Shown: positions 9,463-17,752 of the stretch, one piece after another | How the letters are laid out: each line of letters begins with the position of its first letter | Numbering within the stretch: position 1 is the first letter of the stretch | From: Lichenihabitans psoromatis | GTDB lineage: Bacteria > Pseudomonadota > Alphaproteobacteria > Rhizobiales > Beijerinckiaceae | DNA length: 64,000 nucleotides | Assembly (NCBI RefSeq): GCF_004323635.1 | Contig: NZ_CP036515.1 | Location: 930,001 to 994,000 of the forward strand | Direction of reading: 5' to 3' | The notes under the pieces: model-generated | Seen by the model: the letters and a program-made list of their open reading frames with translations, nothing else | The model's database searches: none | Told to the model about the DNA's origin: nothing | Position numbers and translations under genes: made by a program

Positions 9463-9531
9463 CGACACCCGATTGGTCGCGCCAACGCCATAATGATCGC
9501 GTTGGATGCGGGCATCCTCAGGGGTATCTGC

Positions 9532-10194
9532 ATGATCGAGACGCTTGACCCGCCGGGGAGCCGCGCATGGCCCTACGGATGGGACGAAATCCTTGCCGAC
9601 GGGATCATTCATGGGCTCGGACTGGTGCTGGCGGTCGTCGGAACGGTCGTCATGATGGTCTATTTCAGCCCGCGTGATCATGCCGGGCTTCTCCCGCACG
9701 CCATTTATTGCGGGACGCTGCTGATCACGCTGACGGCCTCGGCGGTCTATAATATGTGGCCCGTATCACCCGCTAAATGGGTGCTTCGCCGCGTCGACCA
9801 CGCGATGATCTTCGCGCTGATCGCAGGCACCTACACGCCCTTCCTGATCCGGATCGGCAGCCTGCAAAGTAACCTGCTGTTGCTGGTCATCTGGACCGTC
9901 AGCCTGATCGGCATGGCGTTGAAACTCGCCAATCTCGGCCGGCGCGAGTGGCTCTCGACTTTGCTGTATATCGGGATCGGCTGGAGCGGGTTGCTGGCCA
10001 TTCCGGCGTTGGTCGGAACCTTGCCGTCGATCAGCCTCTTCCTGATCTTCGGCGGCGGCCTGCTTTATTCGTTCGGCGTCATCTTCCATCATTGGCGCGC
10101 GTTGCGCTTCCAGAACGCCATCTGGCACGGCTTCGTTCTGGCGGCGGCGACCTGCCACTTCGGCGCGGTCGTCACCGCAATCAATGGAACCTGA
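9532..10194 (+). CDS. Hemolysin III / PAQR-family membrane protein
   Basis: A 220-residue integral membrane protein with about seven hydrophobic segments, matching the YqfA/HlyIII branch of the PAQR family. Family residues are visible: an early DGIIHGLGL with histidine, SAVYNMWP, RVDHAMIFALIAGTYTPF around residues 85-105, and a C-terminal FHHWRALRFQNAIWHGFVL. The conserved histidines and aspartate are thought to bind zinc and perform hydrolytic chemistry on membrane lipids; true haemolytic activity is doubtful. The ATG at 9532 has AGGGG eight bases before it. The next genes are cydAB. Confidence 0.88.
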   Translation: MIETLDPPGSRAWPYGWDEILADGIIHGLGLVLAVVGTVVMMVYFSPRDHAGLLPHAIYCGTLLITLTASAVYNMWPVSPAKWVLRRVDHAMIFALIAGTYTPFLIRIGSLQSNLLLLVIWTVSLIGMALKLANLGRREWLSTLLYIGIGWSGLLAIPALVGTLPSISLFLIFGGGLLYSFGVIFHHWRALRFQNAIWHGFVLAAATCHFGAVVTAINGT

Positions 10195-10220
10195 AAAAGA
10201 CACTCGCGCCGGACTGCTTC

Positions 10221-10236
10221 TTTGCCATAGGGCAAA
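10221..10236. promoter_or_regulatory. Palindrome upstream of cydA
   Basis: A perfect inverted repeat TTTGCC-ATAG-GGCAAA centred about 120 bases before the cydA start. It is short and not followed by T residues, so it looks more like a protein-binding site than a terminator. No known regulator consensus fits well; it is not an FNR box (TTGAT-N4-ATCAA). Confidence 0.3.
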
Positions 10237-10349
10237 CCGTCCAATCGGCTTCGCGCGGTTTCCGCAACATATCCTCAGGGACGAATAGATCATGACGAGC
10301 CTCCGAGCTAGTCTGGCGCTCCCGCCATCTGTTCGTGGAGACTGTTGCC

Positions 10350-11780
10350 GTGTTCTCGCTCGACGCTTTGCAGCTGGCCCGAATACAATTCGCCTTCACG
10401 GTTGGCTTTCACATCATTTTTCCGGCCTTTTCGATTGGTCTTGCGGCCTATCTGATGGTCCTCGAAGCGGCTTGGCTGAGAACTCGCCAGCAAGTCTATC
10501 TCGACACGTATCAGTATTGGCTGAAGATCTTCGCTGTCGTATTCGGCGTCGGGGTCGTGTCCGGTCTCGTGATGTCCTACGAGTTCGGCACCAACTGGTC
10601 GCAATTCTCCTACAAGGTCGGCCCGATCTTGGGCCCGCTGCTTGGTTACGAGACCCTGACGGCCTTCTTCCTCGAGGCCGGTTTTCTCGGCGTCATGCTG
10701 TTCGGCATGAAGCGGGTCGGCCCCGGCTTACATTTCGCGGCCACATGCCTCGTCGTGATCGGGACCCACATCAGCGCCGCCTGGATCCTCGCGAGCAATT
10801 CGTGGATGCAGACGCCGCAGGGCTACAGGATCGTCGATGGGCGCTACTTCCCGGAGGACTGGGTGAAGATCATCTTCAATCCGTCCTATCCCTATCGCTT
10901 CGTCCATATGCTCGGTGCCACCTATGTGTCGGTGGCTTTCGTGGTCGGGGCCGTGGGCGCCTATCACCTGCTGCGCGACCGGAACAATCGGTCGGCGAGG
11001 CTGATGTTTTCGATGGCGATGTGGATGGCGTTGGTGGCGGCTCCGCTGCAGATCATCGCGGGTGACGTGCAGGGCGACAACACACTGCAATACCAGCCGC
11101 AGAAGGTCGCCGCGATGGAAGGCGACTGGCAGCGTCAGCCGGCGGGAGAGGGCGAGCCCCTGGTGCTGTTCGCTTTGCCCGATCAAGCCAATCAGAAGAA
11201 CAACTTCGAGATCGCGGTGCCGCATGTGGGGTCGCTTTACCTGACCCATAGCTGGGCCGGCACCATCAAGCCCTTGAAGGAGTTCAAGCCGGACGAGATC
11301 CCCTTTGTCCCGGTGGTGTTCTTCGCCTTCCGCATCATGGTCGGCCTCGGCTTGCTGATGTTTGCGGTCGGCGGTGTCGGCCTGCTGCTGCGTCGCAAGG
11401 GTCGGATCTTCCAGGCGCGCTGGTTTCAGCGGATCATGGTCGCTATGGGCCCGGCCGGCTTCATCGCCATGTTGGCGGGCTGGACCGTGACCGAGGCGGG
11501 GCGCCAGCCCTTCACGGTCTATGGGCTGCTGCGAACCGCCGACAGCGTGTCGCCCGTCGGTGCACCCGGCGTCGGCATTTCGCTGGTGGCTTTCGTGGTG
11601 ATCTATGCGGTCGTGTTCAGTGCCGCCGTCATCTTCCTGCTGAGGCTGATGGCCGTGCCGCCGCATCCGGGCGAAAGCGGGCCGCCCGCCATTCCGCACC
11701 GCAGCGCCGGCATCACTCCGGGTCCGGCCGGAGCCACGCAGGAGCCGGCCCTGACCCCAGACCTCGCACCGGCGGAGTGA
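10350..11780 (+). CDS. cydA: Cytochrome bd-type quinol oxidase subunit I
   Basis: A 476-residue membrane protein that binds the haems and oxidises quinol while reducing oxygen to water. The N-terminal helix carries the haem b595 histidine (GFHIIFP, residue 21), and the later GRQPFTVYGLLRT block is diagnostic. The protein is shorter than E. coli CydA (522), consistent with a short Q-loop, as in the cyanide-insensitive (CioA) branch. I prefer GTG 10350 because GGAG lies nine bases upstream; GTG 10335 lacks a ribosome site. cydB starts four bases after the stop. Confidence 0.93.
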   Translation: MFSLDALQLARIQFAFTVGFHIIFPAFSIGLAAYLMVLEAAWLRTRQQVYLDTYQYWLKIFAVVFGVGVVSGLVMSYEFGTNWSQFSYKVGPILGPLLGYETLTAFFLEAGFLGVMLFGMKRVGPGLHFAATCLVVIGTHISAAWILASNSWMQTPQGYRIVDGRYFPEDWVKIIFNPSYPYRFVHMLGATYVSVAFVVGAVGAYHLLRDRNNRSARLMFSMAMWMALVAAPLQIIAGDVQGDNTLQYQPQKVAAMEGDWQRQPAGEGEPLVLFALPDQANQKNNFEIAVPHVGSLYLTHSWAGTIKPLKEFKPDEIPFVPVVFFAFRIMVGLGLLMFAVGGVGLLLRRKGRIFQARWFQRIMVAMGPAGFIAMLAGWTVTEAGRQPFTVYGLLRTADSVSPVGAPGVGISLVAFVVIYAVVFSAAVIFLLRLMAVPPHPGESGPPAIPHRSAGITPGPAGATQEPALTPDLAPAE

Positions 11781-11784
11781 GATC

Positions 11785-12804
11785 ATGACGTTCGAGGGAT
11801 ATGATCTTGCGCTGATCTGGGCCGCCCTGCTGGGCTTCGCGGTTCTGGCCTATGTGGTGCTCGACGGGTTTGATCTTGGCACCGGCATCCTGTTCATGGC
11901 CGAGCATGGCTCCGACGAGCGGGACGTGATGGTCAATTCCATCGCGCCGGTGTGGGACGGCAACGAAACTTGGCTGGTGCTCGGGGGTGGCGGTCTCTTC
12001 GCCGTTTTCCCGCTGGCCTATGCCGTCATCCTGCCGGCGCTCTATCCGGTCATCATCACCATGCTGCTGTCGCTCATCATGCGGGGCGTCGCGTTCGAGT
12101 TCCGCTTTCGCACCAACACCAAACGCGGCCGGTTCTGGTGGGACGTCGCCTTTTGTGGCGGCTCGACCGGGGCAGCCTTCTGCCAGGGTCTGGCGCTCGG
12201 CGGTCTGCTGCAGGGTATCCACGTCGAGAACAATGCCTACGCGGGCGGCTGGTGGGATTGGCTGACGCCGTTCACGATCCTCTGCGGCGTCGCGGTTGTG
12301 GTCGGCTATGCGCTGCTCGGCTCGTGCTGGCTGATCTGGCGCACCACGGGGAGGTTGCAGGACAGCAGCCGCCTGCAAGCGCGGGCCTTGATGATCGCCA
12401 CGCTGGCGCTCATCGTCGCCGTGAGTATCTGGACACCCTTCCTCAACCCGCGCTTCGCCGCACGCTGGTTCGGTTGGCCCGGCATTGCTTTGACGAGCCC
12501 GGTTCCCGTGCTGGTGGCGCTGACGGCCTGGGTCTTCTGGCGCAGCCTATTGCAGAAGCATCACCTGACGCCTCTGCTCTGTGCCCAGGCGCTTTTCGTC
12601 CTCTGCTACATCGGTCTCGGCATCAGCTTTTATCCCTGGATCGTGCCGCCTTCGATCACCATCTGGGATGCGGCGTCGCCATCCTCCAGCATGGCGTTTC
12701 TGCTGGTGGGCGCCATCGTGATGATGCCAATCATTCTGGCCTACAGCGCCTATGCCTATTGGATCTTCCGCGGCAAGGTCGAGGTCGGGATGAATTACCA
12801 TTGA
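11785..12804 (+). CDS. cydB: Cytochrome bd-type quinol oxidase subunit II
   Basis: A 339-residue membrane subunit paired with CydA. The N-terminal LIWAALLGFAVLAYVVLDGFDLG and VWDGNETWLVLGGG segments are hallmarks of CydB, and eight to nine hydrophobic helices follow. It stabilises the haem-binding subunit and completes the terminal oxidase, giving respiration at low oxygen or with inhibited haem-copper oxidases. It starts four bases after cydA and is followed eight bases later by a tiny DUF2474 gene, so the three form one operon. Confidence 0.93.
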   Translation: MTFEGYDLALIWAALLGFAVLAYVVLDGFDLGTGILFMAEHGSDERDVMVNSIAPVWDGNETWLVLGGGGLFAVFPLAYAVILPALYPVIITMLLSLIMRGVAFEFRFRTNTKRGRFWWDVAFCGGSTGAAFCQGLALGGLLQGIHVENNAYAGGWWDWLTPFTILCGVAVVVGYALLGSCWLIWRTTGRLQDSSRLQARALMIATLALIVAVSIWTPFLNPRFAARWFGWPGIALTSPVPVLVALTAWVFWRSLLQKHHLTPLLCAQALFVLCYIGLGISFYPWIVPPSITIWDAASPSSSMAFLLVGAIVMMPIILAYSAYAYWIFRGKVEVGMNYH

Positions 12805-12812
12805 GGCGGGAC

Positions 12813-12953
12813 ATGGATCACTCATCGACCAAGGAGGCGAGCCGAACGCGTAAGCTGCTCTGGTTCGTGGGCATCTGGGCCGCCAGCGTGGTCGTGGTCG
12901 GCGGGGTCGCCGAGGTGCTGCATTGGTGGATCATGCTGGGCAGCAAGCCGTGA
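12813..12953 (+). CDS. DUF2474 small membrane protein, oxidase accessory subunit
   Basis: A 46-residue protein with a charged N-terminus (TKEASRTRK) followed by one membrane helix (LLWFVGIWAASVVVVGGVAE). Short single-helix DUF2474 proteins commonly end cioAB/cydAB operons and are analogues of CydX, the small subunit that stabilises the E. coli enzyme. The ATG at 12813 has GAGG seven bases upstream, overlapping the cydB stop. Its own stop codon abuts the stop of the convergent DUF1365 gene, giving the palindrome TGATCA. The stabilising role is inferred by analogy. Confidence 0.85.
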   Translation: MDHSSTKEASRTRKLLWFVGIWAASVVVVGGVAEVLHWWIMLGSKP

Positions 12954-13742
12954 TCAGCGCGGCTCGGACCGCCCGAGCGTAACGGGCGCGGCGGGCCGCG
13001 GTGGTGGGCTGCGGAACGCGATGCCCTTGCGCCAGATGCGAAGCGCCTCCCAATGGATGCCGGCCACGATCTTCATGGCGAGAAGGGGATGCGCCGCAAA
13101 GGTCTTGACGAGCGCTGCATCCGACAACGGACGGCGCTCGCCCGAAAAACACGTCGCGATCACGAGGCCCTGGGCATCGCTGGCCGTGACCGCAACCGAC
13201 ACGCGGGCGGCGGGCGGCTGCACTTCGAACCGATAGGTCAAGTCCATATCCATGAAGGGCGAAACGTAGAACCGTTTGTCGCAGGTTTGGCGCACGGTTC
13301 CGGCGTGGTCTGCCTCGATCGGGATTAGGTAGCTATGGCGCTGCCCGATGGTGTTGTTCACTTCGTAAAGCATCGCCGAAAGGGTGCCGTCGCGACGGTG
13401 GCAGAGGTAGACGCTCAACGGGTTGAAGGCGTAGCCAAGAAGGCGCGGCACGCAGAGCAGGCGGATCGGGCCTCCATCAGGTGCCAGCCCGGCGTCGGTC
13501 AGATAGCCCTCGATCTGCTGGCGCAAAGGGCGCGCGCTGCCCTCGAGGTGATCGCGATCGCGGAACGAGAACAGGTTGAAGCGATTGCGCGAGAAGAGCC
13601 GCAAACCGTGACCGAGCCGGTCGAGTTCATCGAGATCGAACAGCATCCAGAACATGCGGTAGCGCAACGCATGGCGGCGCGGCTTCACCCGCTTGTGGGT
13701 GACAGCGCCGTCGTAGAGGCCGGAGACCCACACGTCCGCCAT
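12954..13742 (-). CDS. DUF1365 protein, lipid-modification cluster
   Basis: A 262-residue DUF1365 protein. Typical family segments are visible: the N-terminal VTHKRVKPRRHALRYRMFW, LFSRNRFNLFSFRDRDH in the middle, and YAFNPLSVYLCHRRDGTLSA. The catalytic activity of DUF1365 is not established; it almost always accompanies an FAD-dependent oxidoreductase and a cyclopropane-synthase-like methyltransferase, as it does here. It lies three bases after the oxidoreductase gene on the same strand, so the two are co-transcribed. Its 3' end meets the cytochrome operon head-on without a spacer. Confidence 0.88.
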   Translation of the reverse strand: MADVWVSGLYDGAVTHKRVKPRRHALRYRMFWMLFDLDELDRLGHGLRLFSRNRFNLFSFRDRDHLEGSARPLRQQIEGYLTDAGLAPDGGPIRLLCVPRLLGYAFNPLSVYLCHRRDGTLSAMLYEVNNTIGQRHSYLIPIEADHAGTVRQTCDKRFYVSPFMDMDLTYRFEVQPPAARVSVAVTASDAQGLVIATCFSGERRPLSDAALVKTFAAHPLLAMKIVAGIHWEALRIWRKGIAFRSPPPRPAAPVTLGRSEPR

Positions 13743-13745
13743 GGC

Positions 13746-15089
13746 TCAAGCCGCCGTCGCGACAAGCGCGGGTTGGCCGAGAACAATGCGACCAGACTCG
13801 TTGGCGACCGTCCAGGGTCGACGCACGCCGCCGAGTTGCTCGGCGACCGCGAGCCCGGCCTGCAATCCATCCTCGTGAAAGCCCGCGCCGAAATAGGCGC
13901 CGCAGAACCATGTGTTGCGGGTCCCCTGCAAGGACCAGAGATGGTGTTGAGCCGTCATAGCGGCGCCGTCGAACATCGGATGGTGGTAGAGTTCTCGCCG
14001 AATTTCGGTGCCGGGCGCGGGATCGCGCGGCGGGTTGAGCGTCACGAAGATATCGTCGTCGCTCGGCAGACCCTGGAGTTGGTTCATCCAGTAGGTGACG
14101 CAGAGGTGATCGGCATCGGCCGCTTTCTGACGCCCGCCGAGGTAATTCCAACTCGACCAGACGGCCCTCCGCTTCGGCATCAGGGTCGGGTCGCGATGCA
14201 TCACCCCGAGATTATCCGAATAGCGGAAGGGGCTCAGCGCGGCGCGCTCTGCAGCGTTCGCGTCGTCGAGCAAGGCGAGCGCCTGATCCGCATGAGTCGC
14301 GATCACGACATGATCGAACCGGTCGCGCGCGCCATGGCTGTCGACCACGGTCGCGCCACCCGGTTCGCGGATGACCTGCCGAGCCGCCGTCCCGAGGCGG
14401 ATCCGGTCAGCATAAGCAGCGGTCAAGCGCTCCACATAGACGCGGCTTCCACCCTCGACCGTGCGCCACAAGGGCCGCTGCGAGATGCGGAGAAGACAAT
14501 GGTTCTCGCAAAAACGAATGAAGGCTTCGGCCGGATAATCGAGCAGCGCTTTAGCCGGGACGGACCAGATCGCGGCCGCCATCGGCAGCAGATGATCGTC
14601 CATGAAGGCGCGGCCGTATCGCCCCTGTTGAAGATAGTCGCCAAGGCTAGTCAGCCCCAGCTTGCCGGCATGGGCCGGCGCCTCGCGGTAGAAGCGATGC
14701 AGGTCGCGCAGCATCGACCAGAACCGCAGGCTGAGAATATTGCGCCGCTGCGCGAACAGCCCCTTCACATCGGTGCCATTATACTCGAGCCGTCCCGCGT
14801 CGAGCGACACCGCGAACGACATATCGGAAAATTTGGTCGGCACGTCGAGATGGGCGAAAAGCGCTGTGAGGTTCGGATAAGCGAAGTCGTTATAGACGAT
14901 GAACCCGCTATCGACCGGGAGGACGCCCCGGGCGCCCGCGACCGAAATCGTGTTGCTGTGGCCGCCGATGCGTCCCGCCTGTTCATAGACGGTGACCCGA
15001 TGGCGCTTGCTCAAGAGCCAGGCCGCGCTCATGCCGGAAATGCCTGTCCCGATCACGGCAAGATCGAGAGACTTCACATCGTTGTTCAT
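13746..15089 (-). CDS. FAD-dependent oxidoreductase of the lipid cluster
   Basis: A 447-residue flavoprotein of the amine-oxidase/desaturase fold. The dinucleotide-binding segment AVIGTGISGMSAAWLL at residues 10-25, the EQAGRIGGHSNT segment that follows, and a C-terminal FCGAYFGAGFHEDGLQAG block contacting FAD are clear. Members next to Cfa-like enzymes are believed to oxidise methylated or cyclopropanated acyl chains in membrane lipids; related Rhodobacter enzymes take part in furan fatty-acid synthesis. It starts at ATG 15089, divergent from the DUF1295 gene across about 220 bases, and is followed by DUF1365. Confidence 0.88.
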   Translation of the reverse strand: MNNDVKSLDLAVIGTGISGMSAAWLLSKRHRVTVYEQAGRIGGHSNTISVAGARGVLPVDSGFIVYNDFAYPNLTALFAHLDVPTKFSDMSFAVSLDAGRLEYNGTDVKGLFAQRRNILSLRFWSMLRDLHRFYREAPAHAGKLGLTSLGDYLQQGRYGRAFMDDHLLPMAAAIWSVPAKALLDYPAEAFIRFCENHCLLRISQRPLWRTVEGGSRVYVERLTAAYADRIRLGTAARQVIREPGGATVVDSHGARDRFDHVVIATHADQALALLDDANAAERAALSPFRYSDNLGVMHRDPTLMPKRRAVWSSWNYLGGRQKAADADHLCVTYWMNQLQGLPSDDDIFVTLNPPRDPAPGTEIRRELYHHPMFDGAAMTAQHHLWSLQGTRNTWFCGAYFGAGFHEDGLQAGLAVAEQLGGVRRPWTVANESGRIVLGQPALVATAA

Positions 15090-15309
15090 CGGAACCTTTG
15101 CTTTGCACCCTAAGCTACGATGGAATCGGCGATCGATGGCGACCGTGTCTCAAATTTTGTTGCATTTCCTCATTTGACGCGGCGACGGCGGTCGAGGCGG
15201 CCCGTATCTTACTCTTGGATTTGCCCCTGCGGCGGTCGCGGCGCATGCGCCCCAGTAAAGGATCAGTGTCAATGCCGACATCCCACCGTCTGCGATCGGT
15301 TCGTTGCCG

Positions 15310-16134
15310 ATGATTGTCGTGACCTTGTGCCTCATGGTGGTTGGCGTCTCATTGGCGATGGTGGCGGCCTGGTTCATCGCGCAGAAGACCGGCAAGTCCG
15401 GTTTTGTCGACACGATCTGGACATTCGGCACCGGGATCGCCGGCATCGTCCTGGCGCTGCTCCCGCTCGAGGCGGGTGACAGCCCCTCGTTCAGGCAAGG
15501 GTTGGTGGCGATCCTGCTCGGGGTCTGGTCGCTGCGACTCGGGCTCCATATTCTGCGTCGCACGCTGAAAGGCGGTGACGACCCGCGCTATGCCAAGCTG
15601 AAACAGGATTGGGGCCGGAACGCCTCGAGCCGCATGTTCTGGTTTCTACAGATCCAGGCTCTCACCATGGCGCTGCTGGCGATCTCGGTCTTCGTGGCGG
15701 CCCGCAACCCCCGCCCGTCGCCGGATTGGCGCGATTGGCTCGGGGTTGCGATCGTGGCGATCGGCGTCTTTGGTGAGGCGCTCAGCGACGAACAATTGCG
15801 GCGGTTCGCGGCGGATCCGCGCCACAAAGGCCAAGTCTGTGACGTCGGCCTCTGGTCGTGGTCGCGTCACCCCAATTACTTCTTCGAGTTCTTTGGCTGG
15901 CTGGCTTATCCCGTGATGGCCATCAGCCTGACTGCCGCCTATCCCTGGGGCTGGCTGGCGCTGATCGGACCCGCGATCATCTATTGGCTGTTGGTCTACG
16001 CATCGGGCATTCCACCGTTGGAGGATTATATGCTGCGCTCGCGTGGGCAGGCCTTCCGCGACTATCAGGCCCGCACCAGCGCCTTCCTGCCGCTTCCCCC
16101 ACGATCCCGTACGACGCCGGACAGACCCGCATGA
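15310..16134 (+). CDS. DUF1295 membrane protein, steroid 5-alpha-reductase-like
   Basis: A 274-residue integral membrane protein with about seven hydrophobic segments. The C-terminal half has the family signature: VGLWSWSRHPNYFFEFFGWL around residues 185-205 and LEDYMLRSRGQAFRDYQART near the end, shared with steroid reductases and isoprenylcysteine methyltransferases that use NADPH or SAM at the membrane surface. A lipid-reductase role is inferred from this and from the cluster. The ATG at 15310 was chosen over TTG 15304. The stop overlaps the methyltransferase start (ATGA). Confidence 0.85.
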   Translation: MIVVTLCLMVVGVSLAMVAAWFIAQKTGKSGFVDTIWTFGTGIAGIVLALLPLEAGDSPSFRQGLVAILLGVWSLRLGLHILRRTLKGGDDPRYAKLKQDWGRNASSRMFWFLQIQALTMALLAISVFVAARNPRPSPDWRDWLGVAIVAIGVFGEALSDEQLRRFAADPRHKGQVCDVGLWSWSRHPNYFFEFFGWLAYPVMAISLTAAYPWGWLALIGPAIIYWLLVYASGIPPLEDYMLRSRGQAFRDYQARTSAFLPLPPRSRTTPDRPA

Positions 16135-17183
16135 CACCGACGACACTCGCCCTGAAGGCCGCCGAGGGCTTGCCGCTTCCCGATGCGATTCTGCGAACCG
16201 GCGTTGGCCTCATGGTTGGCCGCACGGCCGAAAAACTCGCCGCCGCAACCGATGCCGACGATCGCGCTTTCGTCAGGCGCATGGCGGACTTCCCTATCGC
16301 GCTCCATACGGCGGACGCCAACGCGCAGCATTACGAACTCCCGTCGGAATTCTTCGGTCTGGTGCTCGGCCCCCGCCGCAAATACTCGTCGTGTTTGTAT
16401 GACAAACCCGGCGACACGCTAAAACAAGCCGAGGAGCGCGCCTTGGCCGAAACGCAAGCCCATGCCGACCTCGCGGATGGTCAGGATATTCTAGAACTCG
16501 GCTGCGGCTGGGGATCGCTGACGCTGTGGATGGCCGAACAACTGCCGAAGGCCAACATCACGGCGGTGTCGAACTCTCGCCAGCAACGCGCGTTTATCGA
16601 GGCCGAGGTCATGCGCCGTGGGCTCTACAACGTCCGCGTCCTCACGGCCGATATGAACACCTTCGATCCCACGCGTTGCTACGACAGAATCGTCTCGGTG
16701 GAGATGTTCGAGCATATGGCCAATTGGCAGGCCCTGCTGCGCCGCGTCCAAACCTGGTTGAGGCCAGAAGGCCGGCTGTTCCTGCATGTCTTCACGCATC
16801 GCTCCGGCTCGTATCGGTTCGATCATGCCGACAAGGACGATTGGATCGCCCAGCACTTCTTCACCGGCGGCATCATGCCGAGCCAGGCGCTCGCGGCGCG
16901 TTTTCCGGAAGTCTTCGTGATCGAGGACGAGTGGCGGTGGAGCGGGGAGCATTACCGCCGCACCGCAGACGATTGGCTCGCCAATTTCGACCGTAACCGG
17001 CGCCAGATCGATGCGATCCTGCGCGGCCATTACGGCGCGGCAGCGCCACTTTGGCGTCGCCGCTGGCGGCTCTTCTTCCTCGCCACCTCGGGGCTTTTCG
17101 GCCACGCGGGCGGCGCGGATTGGGGCGTCAGCCATTATCGGCTGGCCCCCGTCGGTGCGTCCGCGATCAACCGAAGCGCTTGA
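16131..17183 (+). CDS. Cyclopropane-fatty-acid-synthase-like methyltransferase
   Basis: A 350-residue SAM-dependent methyltransferase of the Cfa/mycolic-acid family. The substrate-side segment HYELPSEFFGLVLG precedes the SAM-binding loop ILELGCGWGSL at about residues 120-130, and FEHMANWQALL follows. The enzyme would add a methylene or methyl group to unsaturated acyl chains of phospholipids. The start overlaps the DUF1295 stop by four bases. The 3' end runs 17 bases into the convergent DUF2177 gene. It could be a true cyclopropane synthase or a UfaM-like enzyme making methylated unsaturated chains; sequence reading alone does not decide. Confidence 0.88.
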   Translation: MTPTTLALKAAEGLPLPDAILRTGVGLMVGRTAEKLAAATDADDRAFVRRMADFPIALHTADANAQHYELPSEFFGLVLGPRRKYSSCLYDKPGDTLKQAEERALAETQAHADLADGQDILELGCGWGSLTLWMAEQLPKANITAVSNSRQQRAFIEAEVMRRGLYNVRVLTADMNTFDPTRCYDRIVSVEMFEHMANWQALLRRVQTWLRPEGRLFLHVFTHRSGSYRFDHADKDDWIAQHFFTGGIMPSQALAARFPEVFVIEDEWRWSGEHYRRTADDWLANFDRNRRQIDAILRGHYGAAAPLWRRRWRLFFLATSGLFGHAGGADWGVSHYRLAPVGASAINRSA

Positions 17184-17580
17184 CCGCCATATCGGCGACC
17201 CAGAACGCGATGGCGGCCGAGGCACCGGTCACGATTGCGCCCCAGATCATGTCGGTGATGGCAAGCGCCACCGTGTAGTTCCGCAGCGTCGCCAGATTGG
17301 TGAGATCGTAGGTCATATAGGCGAAGAACCCGAGCAGCAGGCCTCGGGTTAGCGCCGTCGACCAGGATCCGGCGTCGAAGGCGGGCAAAAGCGCAAAATA
17401 GACGATGCCGGCGGCGTAGAGAAGATAGAACAGGCCGGCCGCGCCGAGCGAAAAATTCGGCGCGAGGCTATCGCCCAGCGTTCGCTTGAACAAAGGCCCG
17501 CCCACTGTTCCGAGCCATGCGAAATCCAACACCAGCATGGCGACGAGCGTTGCGGCATAAGCGGTTCCGAGGCGAAGCAT
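17167..17580 (-). CDS. DUF2177 membrane protein
   Basis: A 137-residue membrane protein with four hydrophobic segments, matching DUF2177. Recognisable parts are the N-terminal LVLDFAWLGTVGGPLFKRTLG and the middle FFAYMTYDLTNLATLRNY. DUF2177 genes regularly accompany Cfa-like lipid genes, but their function is unknown. The 3' end overlaps the convergent methyltransferase gene by 17 bases. A possible 38-codon gene ends three bases before the ATG at 17580 and may be co-transcribed with it. Confidence 0.85.
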   Translation of the reverse strand: MLRLGTAYAATLVAMLVLDFAWLGTVGGPLFKRTLGDSLAPNFSLGAAGLFYLLYAAGIVYFALLPAFDAGSWSTALTRGLLLGFFAYMTYDLTNLATLRNYTVALAITDMIWGAIVTGASAAIAFWVADMAVKRFG

Positions 17581-17583
17581 GGG

Positions 17584-17700
17584 TCAATCCAACTGCAAGA
17601 GGTCGCTGAGGCAAGTAGGTCGCGCGCGGCCGAAGTCGACGCCGTGGCCAGTCGGACGATAGCCGAGACGAGCGCTCGCTTGCATCGGGTCCTCCGGCAT
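17584..17700 (-). CDS. Possible 38-residue peptide
   Basis: A short reading frame from ATG 17700 (or ATG 17685) to the stop at 17584, three bases before the DUF2177 start. Both possible starts have a GGAGG box four to five bases upstream. About three quarters of its codons end in G or C, like the neighbours, and the peptide (RLGYRPTGHGVDFG, then RPTCLSDLLQLD) looks protein-like with no membrane helix. It could be a real small protein or a leader peptide for DUF2177. I do not recognise the family. Confidence 0.45.
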   Translation of the reverse strand: MPEDPMQASARLGYRPTGHGVDFGRARPTCLSDLLQLD

Positions 17701-17752
17701 GCGACCTCCCCGATCGACTTTTCCCCTCGTTCCCGTAACCAGAGCTGACGCC

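Noticed and set aside
13335-15113. A 592-codon open frame on the plus strand opposite the FAD oxidoreductase and DUF1365 genes
   Set aside because: Antisense shadow of two genes with clear family signatures; its composition is not protein-like.
15090-15309. GGAAC close to the FAD oxidoreductase start as part of an EcfG (GGAAC-N16/17-CGTT) promoter
   Set aside because: No CGTT occurs at the required spacing, and no good rhodobacterial sigma-E element was found either.
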